Shown piece after piece: positions 1-12,076 of a stretch of 64,000 nt of DNA; the first letter of the stretch is position 1, and every line of letters begins with the position of its first letter. Made by a program: the position numbers and the translations under genes. The DNA comes from Liolophura sinensis (lineage: Eukaryota > Mollusca > Polyplacophora > Chitonida > Chitonidae), in contig NC_088299.1 of the NCBI RefSeq assembly GCF_032854445.1, positions 11,399,608 to 11,463,607 on the forward strand, in the 5' to 3' direction. The notes beneath the pieces were generated by a model. It was not told the DNA's origin. It did not search any database and was given only the letters and a program-made list of their open reading frames with translations.

Positions 1-1
1 G

Positions 2-442
2 CTGGTACACATCGTACATGTCTGTACTTTTCTGCTCTCACTGTTCGTAGCTGGTACACATCATACAGCTTTCTACATTCCTGCTCTCACTGTTAGTCAC
101 TGGTACACATGATACGGATCTCTACATTCCTGCTCTCACTGCTCGTCACTGGTACACGTCATACGTGTCTGTACTTTTCTGCTCTCACTGCTCGTCACTG
201 GTACACATCATACAGCTTTCTACATTCCTGCTCTCACTGTTAGTCACAGGTACACATGATACGGATCTCTACAATCCTGCTCTCACTGCTCGTCACTGGT
301 ACACGTCATACGGGTCTCTACATTCCTGCTCTCACTGTTCGTCGCTAGTACACATCATATGGGTCTCTACATTTCTGGTGTCACTGCTCGTCGCTGGTAC
401 ATATGATACAGCTTTCTACATTCATGCTCTCACCACTTGTAG
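2..442. repeat. Minisatellite, 49-bp unit, about 9 copies
   Basis: The unit begins CTGGTACACATCATAC and recurs at 2, 51, 100, 149, 198, 247, 296, 345 and 394, an exact 49-bp spacing. Units vary by a few substitutions and include a constant core TGCTCTCACTG. The array runs off the left edge, so its full length is unknown. Since 49 is not a multiple of 3, open frames here are by-products of stop-poor repeat sequence. Confidence 0.95.
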
Positions 443-2200
443 AACTTTGGTTGGAAGACTGTCTTCCACCAACATGGTGTGCAAGCCTGGATGTCACACG
501 TGAGAAACACTGTCAGTGTCTTGCCAGTCAGTGGTTTATCCTGGTTTACTCAAACTTTAAACCATTCCAGTATTGAATATAAATGAAAAATCTTTATCAT
601 GGCGTTAAACAATTGGCGATCAGAAATAAATGAAATTTATATCCATATTAAATGTTAGTTGGTAATATATCGCTTGACATCAAGCGAACATGCATGTACC
701 TTAAAATGTTGACTATTTGCAGGAAATGGTATCTGACCCTAACACCGCTGTGTTTTGTAGCAGGGAGGTCAAGATTAAAAATTCCTTGCGTTCACATGGC
801 TAACAACTTTGAAAAATTTTACTTACAAAAACTACCGTAGTCAGATAAAGATGAAAATGAAGGCTAACAATTTGTCAAAATATTCCGTTTACCTTTTTCA
901 CGAGTTTTGCATTGAGGTTAAACTGCAACACTGTTGTATTAAAGACAACGATCTAGTTGAAAACCTATTTCACGGAAATGGTTGCTTTATAAACAGAAAG
1001 TGACCATTGACTTGCATTGGGCACCACCAAATAGATTGGATGTTTTGGGTTGAGCAAATTAATAATTACACATAGGGTAAATTAATATATTGATTTTAAC
1101 GATTTATTTTTTATTTAATAGTAGACATTCGCGATATTAAAATATTATTCTTATTATTCATATTTTAGTAATACTGTTAAATGCTGCTAAATAGAGGTAC
1201 TGGTGCGATGAAATGTTTCGGCTGGGGAATCTGATATACATGGTAAATGTGCATGGTACATGGTAAATGAGATTCTCCCAACCGTTATCATGGATCCTTT
1301 GCATAGATGTGAATGGGCGTGGTCACTCGAGTTTTCTCGCCAATACAATCCGGTTACAAGCTGTTTAAAACACAGTGCTTACTTGTAAACTACCTCTCTG
1401 CTTTACAAGCACAACTATACAAAGCAGTGGCGTATTACAGAAAAATACTTTATACTAATATAGAATAGTCTACTAGCTATATACAGATTAGTCAGTCCAA
1501 TTAGTTTGTCGTAATTTCATTCCTGTTAATTTGCAATGTTTACATTTCCTCATATAGTTTAGCCGTTTAATGCTATCGAGCCACTCTATCATATCTGAAA
1601 ATAAATAAACTAAGCTAAACATAACGACAAGCAGAGTACACCGCTTGAGACGACCTAGTGTTTAATACTGAATCAGATGCGACAATCCAGATTCTTTGCA
1701 GTTGTGTAAAATCTCACTGATTCGATTAATACTGCATTTTCACAATTGGACCCTATCGGCAACTATAAGGCGTGTGTATGAAAGCCCCAAATCTTCATTC
1801 ACTGGAGCAAAACATCTGCATTTCCAATCAGCGGATGAAAAATATGTCCATATGAAGGATACCTGTGGGCGAATGTAGTTCGGATTTTGTTGCCAGTGGC
1901 CCAGCAGAAAATGGGTTTCCGGAAAATAATTATTTGAAGTGAACATTAGATTTGCCCAACTCTTAGGACTTCCGGGTAGATACATCCAAATGTCTGTTTC
2001 TTTGTTATGAATAAACTGCTTGAATCGTGGGCTATTAAAGAAAGCTGTATACTTTGCGTCAATAGCAAAGACGACAGCATAGAGAGTAAAAAATTTGAGC
2101 AACGACGAGTGTGGGTGTCGGTAAATTGCCACATGCAACCGGTTAAATCCGGCTTCTTGTCATTTGCCTCAGCTAGCGTTTTACTTTAACTGTTCATATA
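443..2200. other. Unannotated AT-rich DNA
   Basis: No recognisable gene, RNA or repeat copy was seen, apart from a minus-strand open frame described separately at 1740-2162. A short direct repeat around 1236-1270 (CATGGTAAATG, CATGGTACATGGTAAATG) is simple local duplication. Confidence 0.5.
1740..2162 (-). other. Unrecognised open frame, possible exon
   Basis: A stop-to-stop open frame of about 140 codons on the minus strand. It has no ATG near its 5' end, so it could only be an internal or terminal exon, or chance. The translation has a natural-looking composition with several tryptophans, for example DIWMYLPGSPKSWANLMF and FLLGHWQQNPNYIRPQ. Possible minus-strand splice signals flank the middle: a TATACAG acceptor-like site and a CACAG|GTATCC donor-like site. 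I do not recognise a family. It is the longest open frame outside repeats and the receptor gene. Confidence 0.2.
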
Positions 2201-2443
2201 CACTCAAAAAAATATTATGTTAATCTGTTTTCTGAGTGATGTTGGAATATATTCTGTTATTGCAGCAGATTATTCTGTTAAATATAACATACACATTCTA
2301 TTAATTCAACATAAAGATTCTATTAAACCAACAAAGTATTATGTTGAATATAGTAGAATGTTGTGTTATGATAACAGAATACAGTCTTGCATCATTCAGA
2401 CAACAGACTTTCTGTTAAAGTTAACAGATTAATTTTTTTGGTG
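2201..2443. mobile_element. Foldback MITE, copy 1
   Basis: The element starts CACTCAAAAAAAT and ends with an inverted counterpart ATTTTTTTGGTG. It is flanked by TA at 2199-2200 and 2444-2445. The interior is largely palindromic: GTTAATCTGTT and AGTGATGTTGGAAT near the left are mirrored by TTGCATCATTCAG and AACAGATTAA near the right. A better preserved relative lies at 51660-51915. There is no coding capacity. The TA flanks and AT-rich foldback structure fit a non-autonomous DNA transposon mobilised by a TA-targeting transposase such as Tc1/mariner, but the superfamily is inference. Confidence 0.8.
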
Positions 2444-2454
2444 TAATCGCTTAA

Positions 2455-2575
2455 AAAGGATCTACTTAAGCACCCCCTAGCACCATGGCTTAAAGAGAAT
2501 AAGGTAAAAGAAAATGCAATGATGTTAACAACAATCTATTTGATGTCATTCACTGGTCTAGAATTACTCAAAATA
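2455..2575 (+). repeat. Dispersed repeat D1, fragment
   Basis: The segment has the pattern TAGCACCATGGCTTAA ... AATGATGTTAA ... TTCACTGGTCTAGAAT. The same pattern is shared with 8219-8600 (interrupted by a SINE) and 32985-33075. This copy is the right part of the repeat only, and begins just after the MITE at 2201-2443. The family identity is unknown to me. Confidence 0.7.
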
Positions 2576-4699
2576 ATGTGTAAGCCGTTTTGTAGCATGC
2601 GCTGTTCTCAACATTTAGAAACGTTATTTTGCATACTTCCCATCTGTACCTTTGACCTTCCGTGACCTTAAAAACGTGACGTCATCGCCATTTTTTCTGA
2701 CAACGACTGTTTAACAGTGACTCTGTCCGGCAGCGAATCCATAACTGATGATTTGCCATAGGAGAACTAGTCTCTGTAAGCTTTTTTAACATTAAGCAAA
2801 TCAAAGTTACACTTGATTGAAAAGTTCTGGGGATCTGTTAGAGGTGTTAATTCTAACTAAAGCAGCTGTGCTGTTAGATTAAGAAACTTTGCACTATTGC
2901 TAGGACTTTTACTGGAGAGGTTGAAAGACGCCCTTTGTTGCATATAACAGCTTGAATACTGTTATAAACATAACTCCAAATATACCGTATTTCACGTAAA
3001 AATTTTCTTCTTTGTCTAGTTTAAGGATTTCTACTGATCTTAGAATAGTGCTTTGGGGTTTGGTTCAAAAAAATGATAGTGTTAAAAACAAAAAAAAATT
3101 AAGTTAAATGACTTATTTGCCTCTAAAAGTACATTTTTGGGTTAATATTTTAAGGTAAATCCAGCACCCACCTCATGCTCTGAATCGGAATGAACACACT
3201 CACAACAAATGTCAGATTTGAAATCCTGGCCTCATTGATGCAAAATCCGGATCGATTACAATGCACTTAGTGTAACACAAAGGCTATCATTGATATAAGG
3301 GGTAGAGGAAGAAGCATGCCACTGTCGATATTGGCAGCCCTGGCGTTTCGGCCTTCTCTGGATTTGGCAATTCTGTAACGAATATGAAAGAAAGTCCAGA
3401 TCAGATCTACCCTAGGAAACTCCGATCAATAGCATCAAGACGGGTGCAGATGTAGGCTATACCCTGTATATTTGAGAAATCGTCAAATTACCGTATCAGT
3501 AATCGTTGTGTCCAACAGACTGTGATTACAGATCGTAAAAGAGATTATGGAAAGTGGCCTCTATCAGAATACATAAAACATATATATGCTGTTACTTAAG
3601 TAAGGGCGTAGAGTACAAACGTATATTCACAGAAACATTCATTTTCATTATCTTTCAAACGTATGTACTTACCAAATGATTCGTGCTATAAATAGACATT
3701 AACAACATTTTATGCCTCATATCATGCCATATAAATGAAAATTAACCGTGATATATCCCGTGGTGGTTGATTGGTACTTTATATGATTTCGGGAATTTTG
3801 ATAGACCTTAGTAACTGGCTGGTCTGTGGTGTCTGGGTCGTTATTATTAGATGGTCTCCGATTAGCTATAGTGAGCACTCGCACCTTGTTGATGGCTATT
3901 GACTGTTGCGTTCGCCGTTTGGTGGACTGTTGATATTTGGGAGGCTTTACAGGCCTGAGGCAGAGGTTATTGTGCGGGATATTACCAAGTAACTGGATAA
4001 GTGGACATTAGTAACCAAACTGGATGCGGGTTAGTATAACAGTGTAAGTGTTAATGTTCTGGGAAAAGCTTGGCCAATCATGTAAATTTTGATAACATCT
4101 ATTTACTGCGCGGTTATTAAAATCTGTGATATCATTAATAGGCATTACATGCAGGTAAGTTAATAAGTTGATGCATACTTGACATCTGAGTGAACTCTAA
4201 ATAACTTACCGTTTGAATGCTTATAATCACGTGGGAATCTACATACCACAATTCCTGGACATTTTCGCACATGAATGAGCAAATTTCAGTGCGATTTATA
4301 TACCTTTCTTGAATTTGACTTTGAAGACAAAACTACATTGCCTCATGGTTGGCCAATTCCAGGGTTCCGGCAAAAGTATAATTTTATCCGTCCACACAGA
4401 ATAATGCCCTTTGAATACGCTTGAATAAACACCATACAAACATGCAAAAAGGTTGAAGATTAAGAGTAGGTGACATTTATGCTGTTCGAAGACATTGCTT
4501 CGAAGACTTTGGTTATTGACTTAAGTCACATGATTATGACATTTTTAACATTTTTTTTGACATATTTAAGATATATATGGTGAAATTACATATCACGTCC
4601 ATGAATGTCCATGTCAAATACTACGGCGCGTAACCATACTATAACTGCCCCATCCTTAGACGGGTAACTTAGAAGCCTGTTTTAGATCATGTCTGTAAA
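2576..4699. other. Unannotated DNA
   Basis: No gene or clear repeat was recognised. It holds a perfect cAMP-response-element palindrome TGACGTCA at 2677-2684 and a perfect splice-donor-like string CAG|GTAAGT near 4152-4160. Without a supporting open frame neither can be assigned to a gene. Confidence 0.5.
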
Positions 4700-4782
4700 T
4701 TTATTTATTTAGTGTTTAACGCCGTACTCAAGTATATTTCATTTATGCGGCAGCGCTATGGTTTCAAGAAACCGGGGAACAC
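4700..4782 (-). mobile_element. SINE-A fragment (3' end)
   Basis: A minus-strand fragment of the dominant SINE. TTATTTATTT tail complement is followed by AACGCCGTACTCAAG and ATTTCATTTATGCGGC, ending in AAACCGGGGAAC. The tRNA-like head is missing, as expected for a 5'-truncated retroposon. Confidence 0.75.
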
Positions 4783-7389
4783 TTTCATGTATATATATTT
4801 AAATTTTCGTTATGTATGCTGTGAGGTCCGCGAATATCCGCTACTGGCTAAACCAGTACGTAAACTAGGTAGTACTTCGCTGAACCTTTCGCAGATGTTT
4901 AATATCGATTAATAGTGTGTGTAATAGCTATATTATAACGGTGCTCCTCACACATTACAGAAGACTGTCCGACACCGCCCACAGCATCGTTATATATGAA
5001 TAAGAAATATGTAGACGACAAATCAATAGGAATCGATGTTGTAATTCGCTCAAGAACACAGTGGAGTTGAAAAGCCAGTGAATAAAATCAACAGCATACT
5101 ACAGTGTATGATGTATATGGCGGATTCGGCTTAACTTTTGAAGGCAATAGGCTATTCTATCATGCAGGTCGCAGAAAAACAATATCCGTATATATACTGT
5201 TTACAGCGTATTATTCTCAGATACACAACAGACAAACAACCACAGAGAAGACATCGGACGACTGACAGCGCTGTTTCGCTAAGTGCGGTTGTTAAATGCA
5301 TGGTCAAAGAATGAATTTTCAAACATTAAAACAATCAATCAATCAGTTTACAAAGTCATTCATTCAAAATAGATATTTCAGGACAATTGAATTGGAGTTA
5401 GCGATTTTCCTTATTATGTGGTATTCACAATAGAGTTCTCTATTCTTTACATACATTAATATTGTTTTAGTACCATTGAAAACTATTTTTTAAATGTGTA
5501 TACATTTTTTCATTGAGCTAAATGCAAATGCATTCCAATGCTTACAGAAACGATATTACATATTTCTGCTTTAAGAAGCTTGGTTTGGGTATAAAAATAT
5601 GCGCTCAAGGAAAACTGAAGAGAGCAATACCAAACTGCATGACCTTTGGTCACTGACAAGAGCACAATACCAAACTGGCCACTGACCCTTGAATGACCGT
5701 AGCATCTTGGAAACCAGTGGCAGTGTTTCCAAACCAACCCCAGATGATGTGGGAACAGAAATTCCTGAGAGTTGTCGAGAGCGACAATTTGCCGTCAGTG
5801 TCGTGTATTTGCTTGTTTTCTCCAGCCTTTGAGACGCTAGAGACGGAACTTCGTTGCTACAGCCGATGGCCACTTTGTCGGGCTTTTACCGGCCCGTTTG
5901 AAGCATCAACAGTCACCGGCAGATAGCGTCTGATCTACGCGTGCCGTAATTTGTCGCGCTCATTCGACCGCTGATGGGGCCATAACGGGATCAATAGATC
6001 GCCTCTTTGCTGAAGCCGAGGCAACGGAGAAGCGCAGACAATCAAGGCACTGGACGCTGGCACAAGCTGCTCAACTACAGCCCGCCACGCTGCGGCAGTT
6101 TTTGTGCGAAGGGTTAGTAATTAGTTAGAATAGTTGCTGAGGTTGATGTTGCCTGATATAGAGCCGACAGCGGTGCATGTGGTAAGCAACCACAACTCAC
6201 CTGACGGTACTGGCATACCGACTGTGCGCTACCCGGCTGGCTCATACAAACACTTATACCTCCCAGCATCTTCTCAAACCGCAGCAGGTAAGTGAAACAT
6301 CTCTTCTAGCACATGCCGTTTTGTGGCGTTCGGGGCTTTTGGCAGTTCTGACAGATTTACCCTCAAACGAAGGAAATCCCACCCCCAGAATACCTGGAGA
6401 ATGTAGAATAGAAAGTGTAGAAAATTTCTGAGCAAAGCGTGACGTTTTCGTCCAGACCTTCATCTCGTCACGCCCGACTGTGGCTGTGACATACAGGTGC
6501 TAGATTTAACAACTAAATCTTTCAAAGAAGACGCCTGCAGAAGCTAAGGTATCACAACACATTATAGCTTAAGACTGGTATGATACCAACCTTTTCACTT
6601 TTTTACCTGCATATTGCTTTTTTGTAGTTTTTTTTTACTTTGTTAAATCATAATTGCGATTCATGGTATTCACAGAGTTCCCTGGATTACGCAAAGGTTT
6701 GAAGACGTGATGAAATCTCCGTGTACCTGGCATATTCCTGTGATTCCTGTGATTCCTGTGGAGAACTGTGATATTTCGAAACAAACAAGAGACGGGTAAT
6801 ATTTGGACAGAGTAAGAATTTCAATCAGTCCAGTTCTTAAACTTTAACCACTAACATGAGGATGTTCTCGAAAATTGGAATCTTAAGACTTTGATTGTGG
6901 AAGAAAATCTACCCGTTTTTTCTTGAAATTTATCGCCAGCACGTGGGTAAGTACAAAATTGTAGACTGTTTTTACAATAACCGGACATACGTAGATACGC
7001 AGTCATCCCCATTTTAGCCCATAATCAGTTATCATAATAGATCTATTAGACATACCGCATATCAAACAGATCTGAACATGGACATTTCTCTGTGATGAAT
7101 CTGTATTTATGGTTATCGGTACGAGTCTTTCTTGTGAGAGAGGTATTGCTGGTTTTGAGACCACTTGTCCCGGTTTACTGAGGTACGGTATATTATCCAC
7201 GATAATGCAGGGGGTGTGACGACATCCTCAAGATTTCTAGGTAATGAGATGTGTACATTTTTAACAGTTTAGGCCGAGTTTCACTCCAACTACATGTGTA
7301 TTGTATTGATGTATGTATGAAATACTTTGATAAATTTGTATTTTTACTATGTAAAGCCTAACTGAGCCATTACTGGCTCATTTTGGCCA
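4783..7389. other. Unannotated DNA with a GC-rich patch
   Basis: Roughly 5690-6480 is visibly richer in G+C and CpG than its surroundings. It contains a stop-to-stop plus-strand frame at 5934-6128 (64 codons, no ATG) with segments such as SIDRLFAEAEATEKRRQ. No family was recognised. A 9-bp unit (ATTCCTGTG) is repeated three times near 6734-6760. The rest shows nothing I can name. Confidence 0.4.
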
Positions 7390-7547
7390 AGATGTGGGTC
7401 TTGCCCGAGTCGGTCGGCCACTATAGCATTGGGGTCACAGGTTCGAATCCAGCTTTTACGGCTTTGAATGTGATCTTTGACACCTGTCAAAGGAAGGTTT
7501 TTTACTCTACGCGCTCCAGTTTCACTCCCTTAGTATGAATAAATAAA
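7390..7547 (+). mobile_element. tRNA-derived SINE, family C
   Basis: A tRNA-like head is recognisable by the internal promoter B box GGTTCGAATCC at about 7440-7450, preceded by GAGTCGGTCGGCC, which resembles an A-box region. A body with CACCTGTCAAAGG follows, and the element ends in AATAAATAAATAAA. The family differs from SINE-A in body sequence. A related body fragment (AGAGGTAGGTGGTTTA) is seen near 55075-55090. A true tRNA gene is excluded because no cloverleaf can be completed. Confidence 0.65.
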
Positions 7548-8139
7548 TAAATTCATAAAGTAATTAATAGATTATAGCAGTTTGAAATGTGGAGCTTGTC
7601 CTTAGAGTTCTCAGGCTTCCTTGCACATGCTTCGATGCACCCCACCCTCATAAATCATGCACAGCTGATCAATGGAGACGGTTGAGCTACTTCACAACCA
7701 CGATCACCTGCTGCACGCCTAGTAAATACACCAGTGTTTACTCCCGGCTCCCATAGACTAGTTTTACGCCTCGGTATATGTTGCCAACAACTTGTTGTAT
7801 GCGGAAAAAAAAACTAACCAGATGTCGGTGTTTGCAATCTCTTCTGAAAGTTGAAAACAAACATATGCGCACTTCGATGTATAGATATGCCCTTTTTTAG
7901 ATTCGTTCAGCCCTCTTTTTACGCCGAAATAACAATACATACAGGCAGATAGCCTAGAAAGCCTGACCTCACCTCGGCAAACAGCATTGGTGGATACAAA
8001 ACAACACAAATGATGAACTGTGACTCGGCTTGTTTATCAGTACCAGATACTGTGTTCAAAAGCGTGTTCAAAAGACCACGCAGCACTGATAGTAAAACTA
8101 GATCCACGACGACGGTGAAATATTTGGCAAGCGGTCAAG
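7548..8139. other. Unannotated DNA
   Basis: No gene, RNA or repeat could be supported here. Short open frames on both strands overlap each other and look random. Confidence 0.4.
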
Positions 8140-8299
8140 CGTTACCGGCGAAATACGGCCCCATGTCAGTTTACCTCAGTCAGGGTTTTATCCTAACTAC
8201 ACAAGTAAATGTTTAAAGTAGTAATTTGCACGCTCCGTAGCACCATCGCTTAAGAAGAATTTGGTGAAAATATTGCAGTGATGTTAATTGTGATTTATT
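8140..8299 (+). repeat. Dispersed repeat D1, left part (interrupted)
   Basis: The segment includes TACCTCAGTCAGGGTTTTAT, TAGCACCATCGCTTAAG and CAGTGATGTTAATTG, all matched in order at 32925-33045. The copy continues after the SINE at 8559-8600 (ATTAGACGTCACTGGTCT). The D1 copy is therefore older than the SINE. Confidence 0.75.
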
Positions 8300-8558
8300 T
8301 ATTTATTTTTTTTTTTGATTGGTGTTTTACGCCGTACTCAAGAATATTTCACTTATACGACGGCGGCCAGCATTATGGTGGGTGGAAACCGGGCAGAGCC
8401 CGGGGGAAACCCACGACCATCCGCAGGTTGCTGCCGGACCTTCTCACGTACGGCCGCCAGCATGAGCTGGACTTGAACTCACAGCGACCGCATTGGTGAG
8501 AGACTCCTGTGTCATTACGCTGCGCTAGCGCTTTAACCGACTGAGCCACGGAGGCCCC
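8300..8558 (-). mobile_element. Full-length SINE-A with target-site duplication
   Basis: Read on the minus strand it begins GGGGCCTCCGTGGCTCAG, a tRNA-like head with an A-box-like TGGCTCAGTCGG and a B-box-like GAGTTCAAGTCC. The conserved body contains AACCTGCGGATGGTCGTGG and CATAATGCTGGCCGCC. The 3' end is AGTACGGCGTAAAACACC followed by an A/T-rich tail. It is flanked by an 11-bp duplication, TGTGATTTATT, at 8289-8299 and 8559-8569. It would be transcribed by RNA polymerase III and mobilised by a partner LINE; both statements are family knowledge. Confidence 0.92.
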
Positions 8559-8600
8559 TGTGATTTATTAGACGTCACTGGTCTTTAATGCAACCACATT
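8559..8600 (+). repeat. Dispersed repeat D1, right part (after SINE)
   Basis: The sequence resumes the D1 repeat after the SINE insertion: ATTAGACGTCACTGGTCT here against TTATACGCCATTGGTCTAG at 33052-33070. The first 11 bases are the duplicated target site. Confidence 0.7.
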
Positions 8601-8804
8601 TAACAAATAACCACATGAAAACAATGCATAGTCCTATAATACAGACTTATCTGCTTAATTTACAATTCTTCATAGTTGTTATTACTACATTACACTCCGC
8701 CTTAAGACTGACAGAGGGCAGCTGAGGCGATAAAATTGTATGATATCGAACTAAAACTGCAGAGCTCTCTTACCGTGTAACATACATTTACAGATAGAAT
8801 CGAC

Positions 8805-9063
8805 CTTGGGGAGCCTTCGTGGCCGAGGTGTTCATGCGCGGTGCAATGACCCAGAAGCCTCTCACCCATGCGGTCGCTGTGAGTTCAAGTCCAGCTCATG
8901 CTGACTTCATCTCCGGTCGCACGTGGGAAGGTCTGCCAGCAATGTGCGAATGCTCCATGGAATTCATTAGGGCTCTGTCAGGTTTACAACAAAATTCTGG
9001 CGGCCGTCGTATAAGTGAAATATTCTTGAGTACGGCGTAAAATACAAATCATATCAAATAAAT
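8805..9063 (+). mobile_element. Near full-length SINE-A
   Basis: The head GGGGAGCCTTCGTGGCCG and the B-box-like GAGTTCAAGTCCAGC are followed by the body and a 3' end GAGTACGGCGTAAAATAC with an AAAT tail. AATCGAC flanks both sides (8798-8804 and 9064-9070) and is a plausible short target-site duplication. Part of the body near 8950-8995 has diverged. The open frame across it is not a gene. Confidence 0.9.
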
Positions 9064-9066
9064 AAT

Positions 9067-10968
9067 CGACTTATTGGTAAATAAAGGAACGTACACAGTG
9101 ATATTGTCGTTCAAAAAGAGTTCCAATGTCATTTTGGTTCTTTCAGTATAAATGTACGCTCATTTAATTAGCTCTCTTTTACTCTGCAAAGCTAAAGAAC
9201 ATGCCATGTACATCTATAACAACTGATTAATTGGACACATTGGCAATGTAACTATTTTTACTCTTCTTTTTTTACCCCAACGAAATTCCGTACAGAAGTG
9301 TGGGAGATGACATCGTACATTTTCTAATCGACGTGTGTATTAACACGATGTGTGCTGTGATATATACAATTCCATATGTATATATATATGATTAAACCCT
9401 GTGATATGGCCAACAGCAACTCCAGACTAATTCATTAGCTAGAAAAGTGATTGTATTAACACAAGCTAATAGGCTAGTATCCGCTCTACTTGAGGGAATT
9501 CTTGTTAATGTGTTGATGCTTTAGTTTGAAACAGCCAGTGGGTTTTGGCAGTCTAGCCCAGTTCGCTTTCCTTATTAACACCAATGGCCTGCTACAATCT
9601 TCTAAATTGGTTCGCGAGCAAAGATATAAATAATAACGATGGTCCAGCGATGTACTCCGGGTAATCCAAACTACATATCCAAACCGTCTACATTGAAGAG
9701 TTGGGGGATATATATTAGTATCTCAATCAATTACCCCTTTACACGCTCTTTGCCTTGCCCACGAGAGCAGCAAGGATGTACATGTAATCTTGAGACATCT
9801 TCATGAAGCAATCAATGGCTACCATTATCGGCTGTGACAACCCCTTCTACGGGAGGATGACGTTGTTGATGTTGTTGTTGACATTCTTGTTAATTCCTGA
9901 TAATTTATTGTGTTGTTCAGAGCGACGTTCTTCTTGGCCTTGATCGTATGGGGCCTTTTTGAAATGTGATGCATCGCATCAGTCATTTTTTCTTGCTAGA
10001 TTTCACAACGTATCGGTACAATTTATCCAACTTTCGTTAGTTAAACAAAATTTTAAAAATTAGGCTATTTTGAACGTGTCGGTGAAAAACCAGGCCATGT
10101 GGGTTGTTACTATAGTCTATTTCTTGTAAAGAGTCACCTATATTCAGCTGTCTATAAAATCAGACATACTCACTAACAAAATTGCCTTTAATCAGTGACA
10201 CGTAACAACACAAGCTCTACACATGGATATGTTGGAAGTTCATAGTATTGCTAAGAAAATCAAACTGGAACACTTTTTCTAATTCATAATGTTAAACTGC
10301 ATAAGCTCAGTTTCGACACCAAGAACTCATTGCCTCGAGTGACGTCATAATTTTTCAAAAACCAATGGCATGCTGAGGAATGGGCGTGGAGAGTAATTTG
10401 TTTCACACTAGGAGCACCAACATGCGTTAAGAACAAACTTCACACAGTAACACATCCTACTCTACACTCTCAGCGAATAGACTACATTGTTTTTATAACA
10501 AAATTTCCTAACATCCATAATGTACTACAGTAGATCAAGTTATATTCATTTTTATTGAGGTTATATTATAATAAAATGTGTGAACAATTTTAAATATGGC
10601 AGAGGCAGAAACCGGCAAGATCGATAGCAGTTTAGGAAACTGGTGTCGCCTTCCGTCAAAACATGTTAAAATCGGTCCAATATTCAGCATGCCAGTAGTT
10701 TTTTTCATAATTTGGACGTCATTCGAGGCCATTGGTACTTGCCGTCGAACCAGGACTTTATAGACTTTAACATTATGAGATAGAAAAAGTGTTCTAACTT
10801 CATTTTCCATGCAATAATGTGAACATATCAATGTGTAAAGTTTATGTTGTTAAGTGACACTGACTTAAAGCAATTTTGGCAGCTAATATGACTGATTTTA
10901 TGGGCGGCTGAAAATAGGCGACTTTCTAAAAGAAATCGACAATAAGAGTGCGGCATGCTATCAGACTT
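9067..10968. other. Unannotated DNA
   Basis: No gene was recognised. It contains a perfect TGACGTCA at 10340-10347, a short TATG/CATA-rich palindromic stretch near 9370-9391, and a run of TTG/GTT triplets near 9860-9885. Confidence 0.5.
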
Positions 10969-10980
10969 CTTCGCTGGCGC

Positions 10981-11044
10981 GTCATATGACCGAAAAATTG
11001 CTAAGTGCGACGTTAAACTCCATGCACTCATTCACTCACTCACT
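10981..11044 (+). mobile_element. 5'-truncated SINE-B (CACT-tailed)
   Basis: These 64 bp match the last part of the complete element at 21261-21583: GTCATATGACCGAAAAATTG, then AAGTGCGACGTTAAAC and a (CACT)n tail. The piece is bounded exactly by a 12-bp direct repeat, CTTCGCTGGCGC, at 10969-10980 and 11045-11056. It is therefore a retroposed copy truncated at its 5' end, not an eroded full element. Confidence 0.92.
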
Positions 11045-11056
11045 CTTCGCTGGCGC

Positions 11057-12076
11057 AGGGCATTAGTTTACCACCGTCACCAGAGTTTCCTCAATCTGTG
11101 CCCAACCTGACGTATAGGTGGACAAATGTGGTCAAAGCGCAACTGAGATACATATTTTGTTATCGACAACTGATATTCTAGCGTGGTACACGATTTGAAT
11201 ACTGATTTCACCCAGTCACCTAGAACATACCTTGCGCCTTTCCAACATCATTGAAAACTGTTGACTTCTCCTTGAATGATTCCATCTTATTTTCATACTT
11301 TATATACTTTCTTTGTTCTTTGGTAGTACGTCGTTTTGGGAACTGACCTTGCGATTATTGACCTGGAAGGTCCTTATTGGTTGACGACTGGTATACGCAT
11401 AGATTAAAACCGATGACATCTTGGCAGAAAACATGGTGAAGAAGTTAGACAGATCATTTCCAGGTTTGAACTCGTGCATTGTGTATTGTTCAGAAAGTGC
11501 CATAGAGCTCTGTATTTGAAGCCATGTTGAACTAACAAAGCTGATATCGAACCAACGCCTGCCGTACTGCAAGCAGGCGGTGAAAATCAACAGAAATCGG
11601 AGTGCGCATGCATTTAACCTGAATAGCCTTTGACTACCACCAGAAATTCATTGATCGCAGACACCGCAAGACTCGGCTTCTGCTGCCCGAACAGAATGTA
11701 AGGGGACACAAGACTGACCCTAATTAAATAATGCGTGGATATCTTTGGAAGCTGTGCCGGATTTGTCCACTCATGTTTTTATCCTAGCTGCGCCGAGCGA
11801 TACCTGTAGTGCTCCAATTCACGAAATTGGCAGACATCTTCTGCAAAGCATCGGGTTTCGCGCCAATTTATCATAGCTGTTTTACGCCGTACACATCAAT
11901 AATTCGAGCCGGTGTGTCAAGCTGGGATCTTTTCCCAAGAAAATTGGATTAAAGCTAGGTAAACCGACCCAGATTGACATGTTGGCACTGTTTGTGATCC
12001 GCCTTCTGCCTGTACTAGGATTTGTGCCTGAATCATGTCAGGCTATGCTATGAATTGACACTTCGGAAGCTAGTTT
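11057..12076. other. Unannotated DNA with a low-copy repeat
   Basis: About 11341-11410 (CCTTGCGATTATTGACCTGG, then TTGGTTGACGACTGGT) resembles 20055-20115. Both are small diverged copies of an unknown dispersed repeat. A SINE-A-like scrap TTTTACGCCGTAC is at 11880. Nothing else was seen. Confidence 0.5.
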
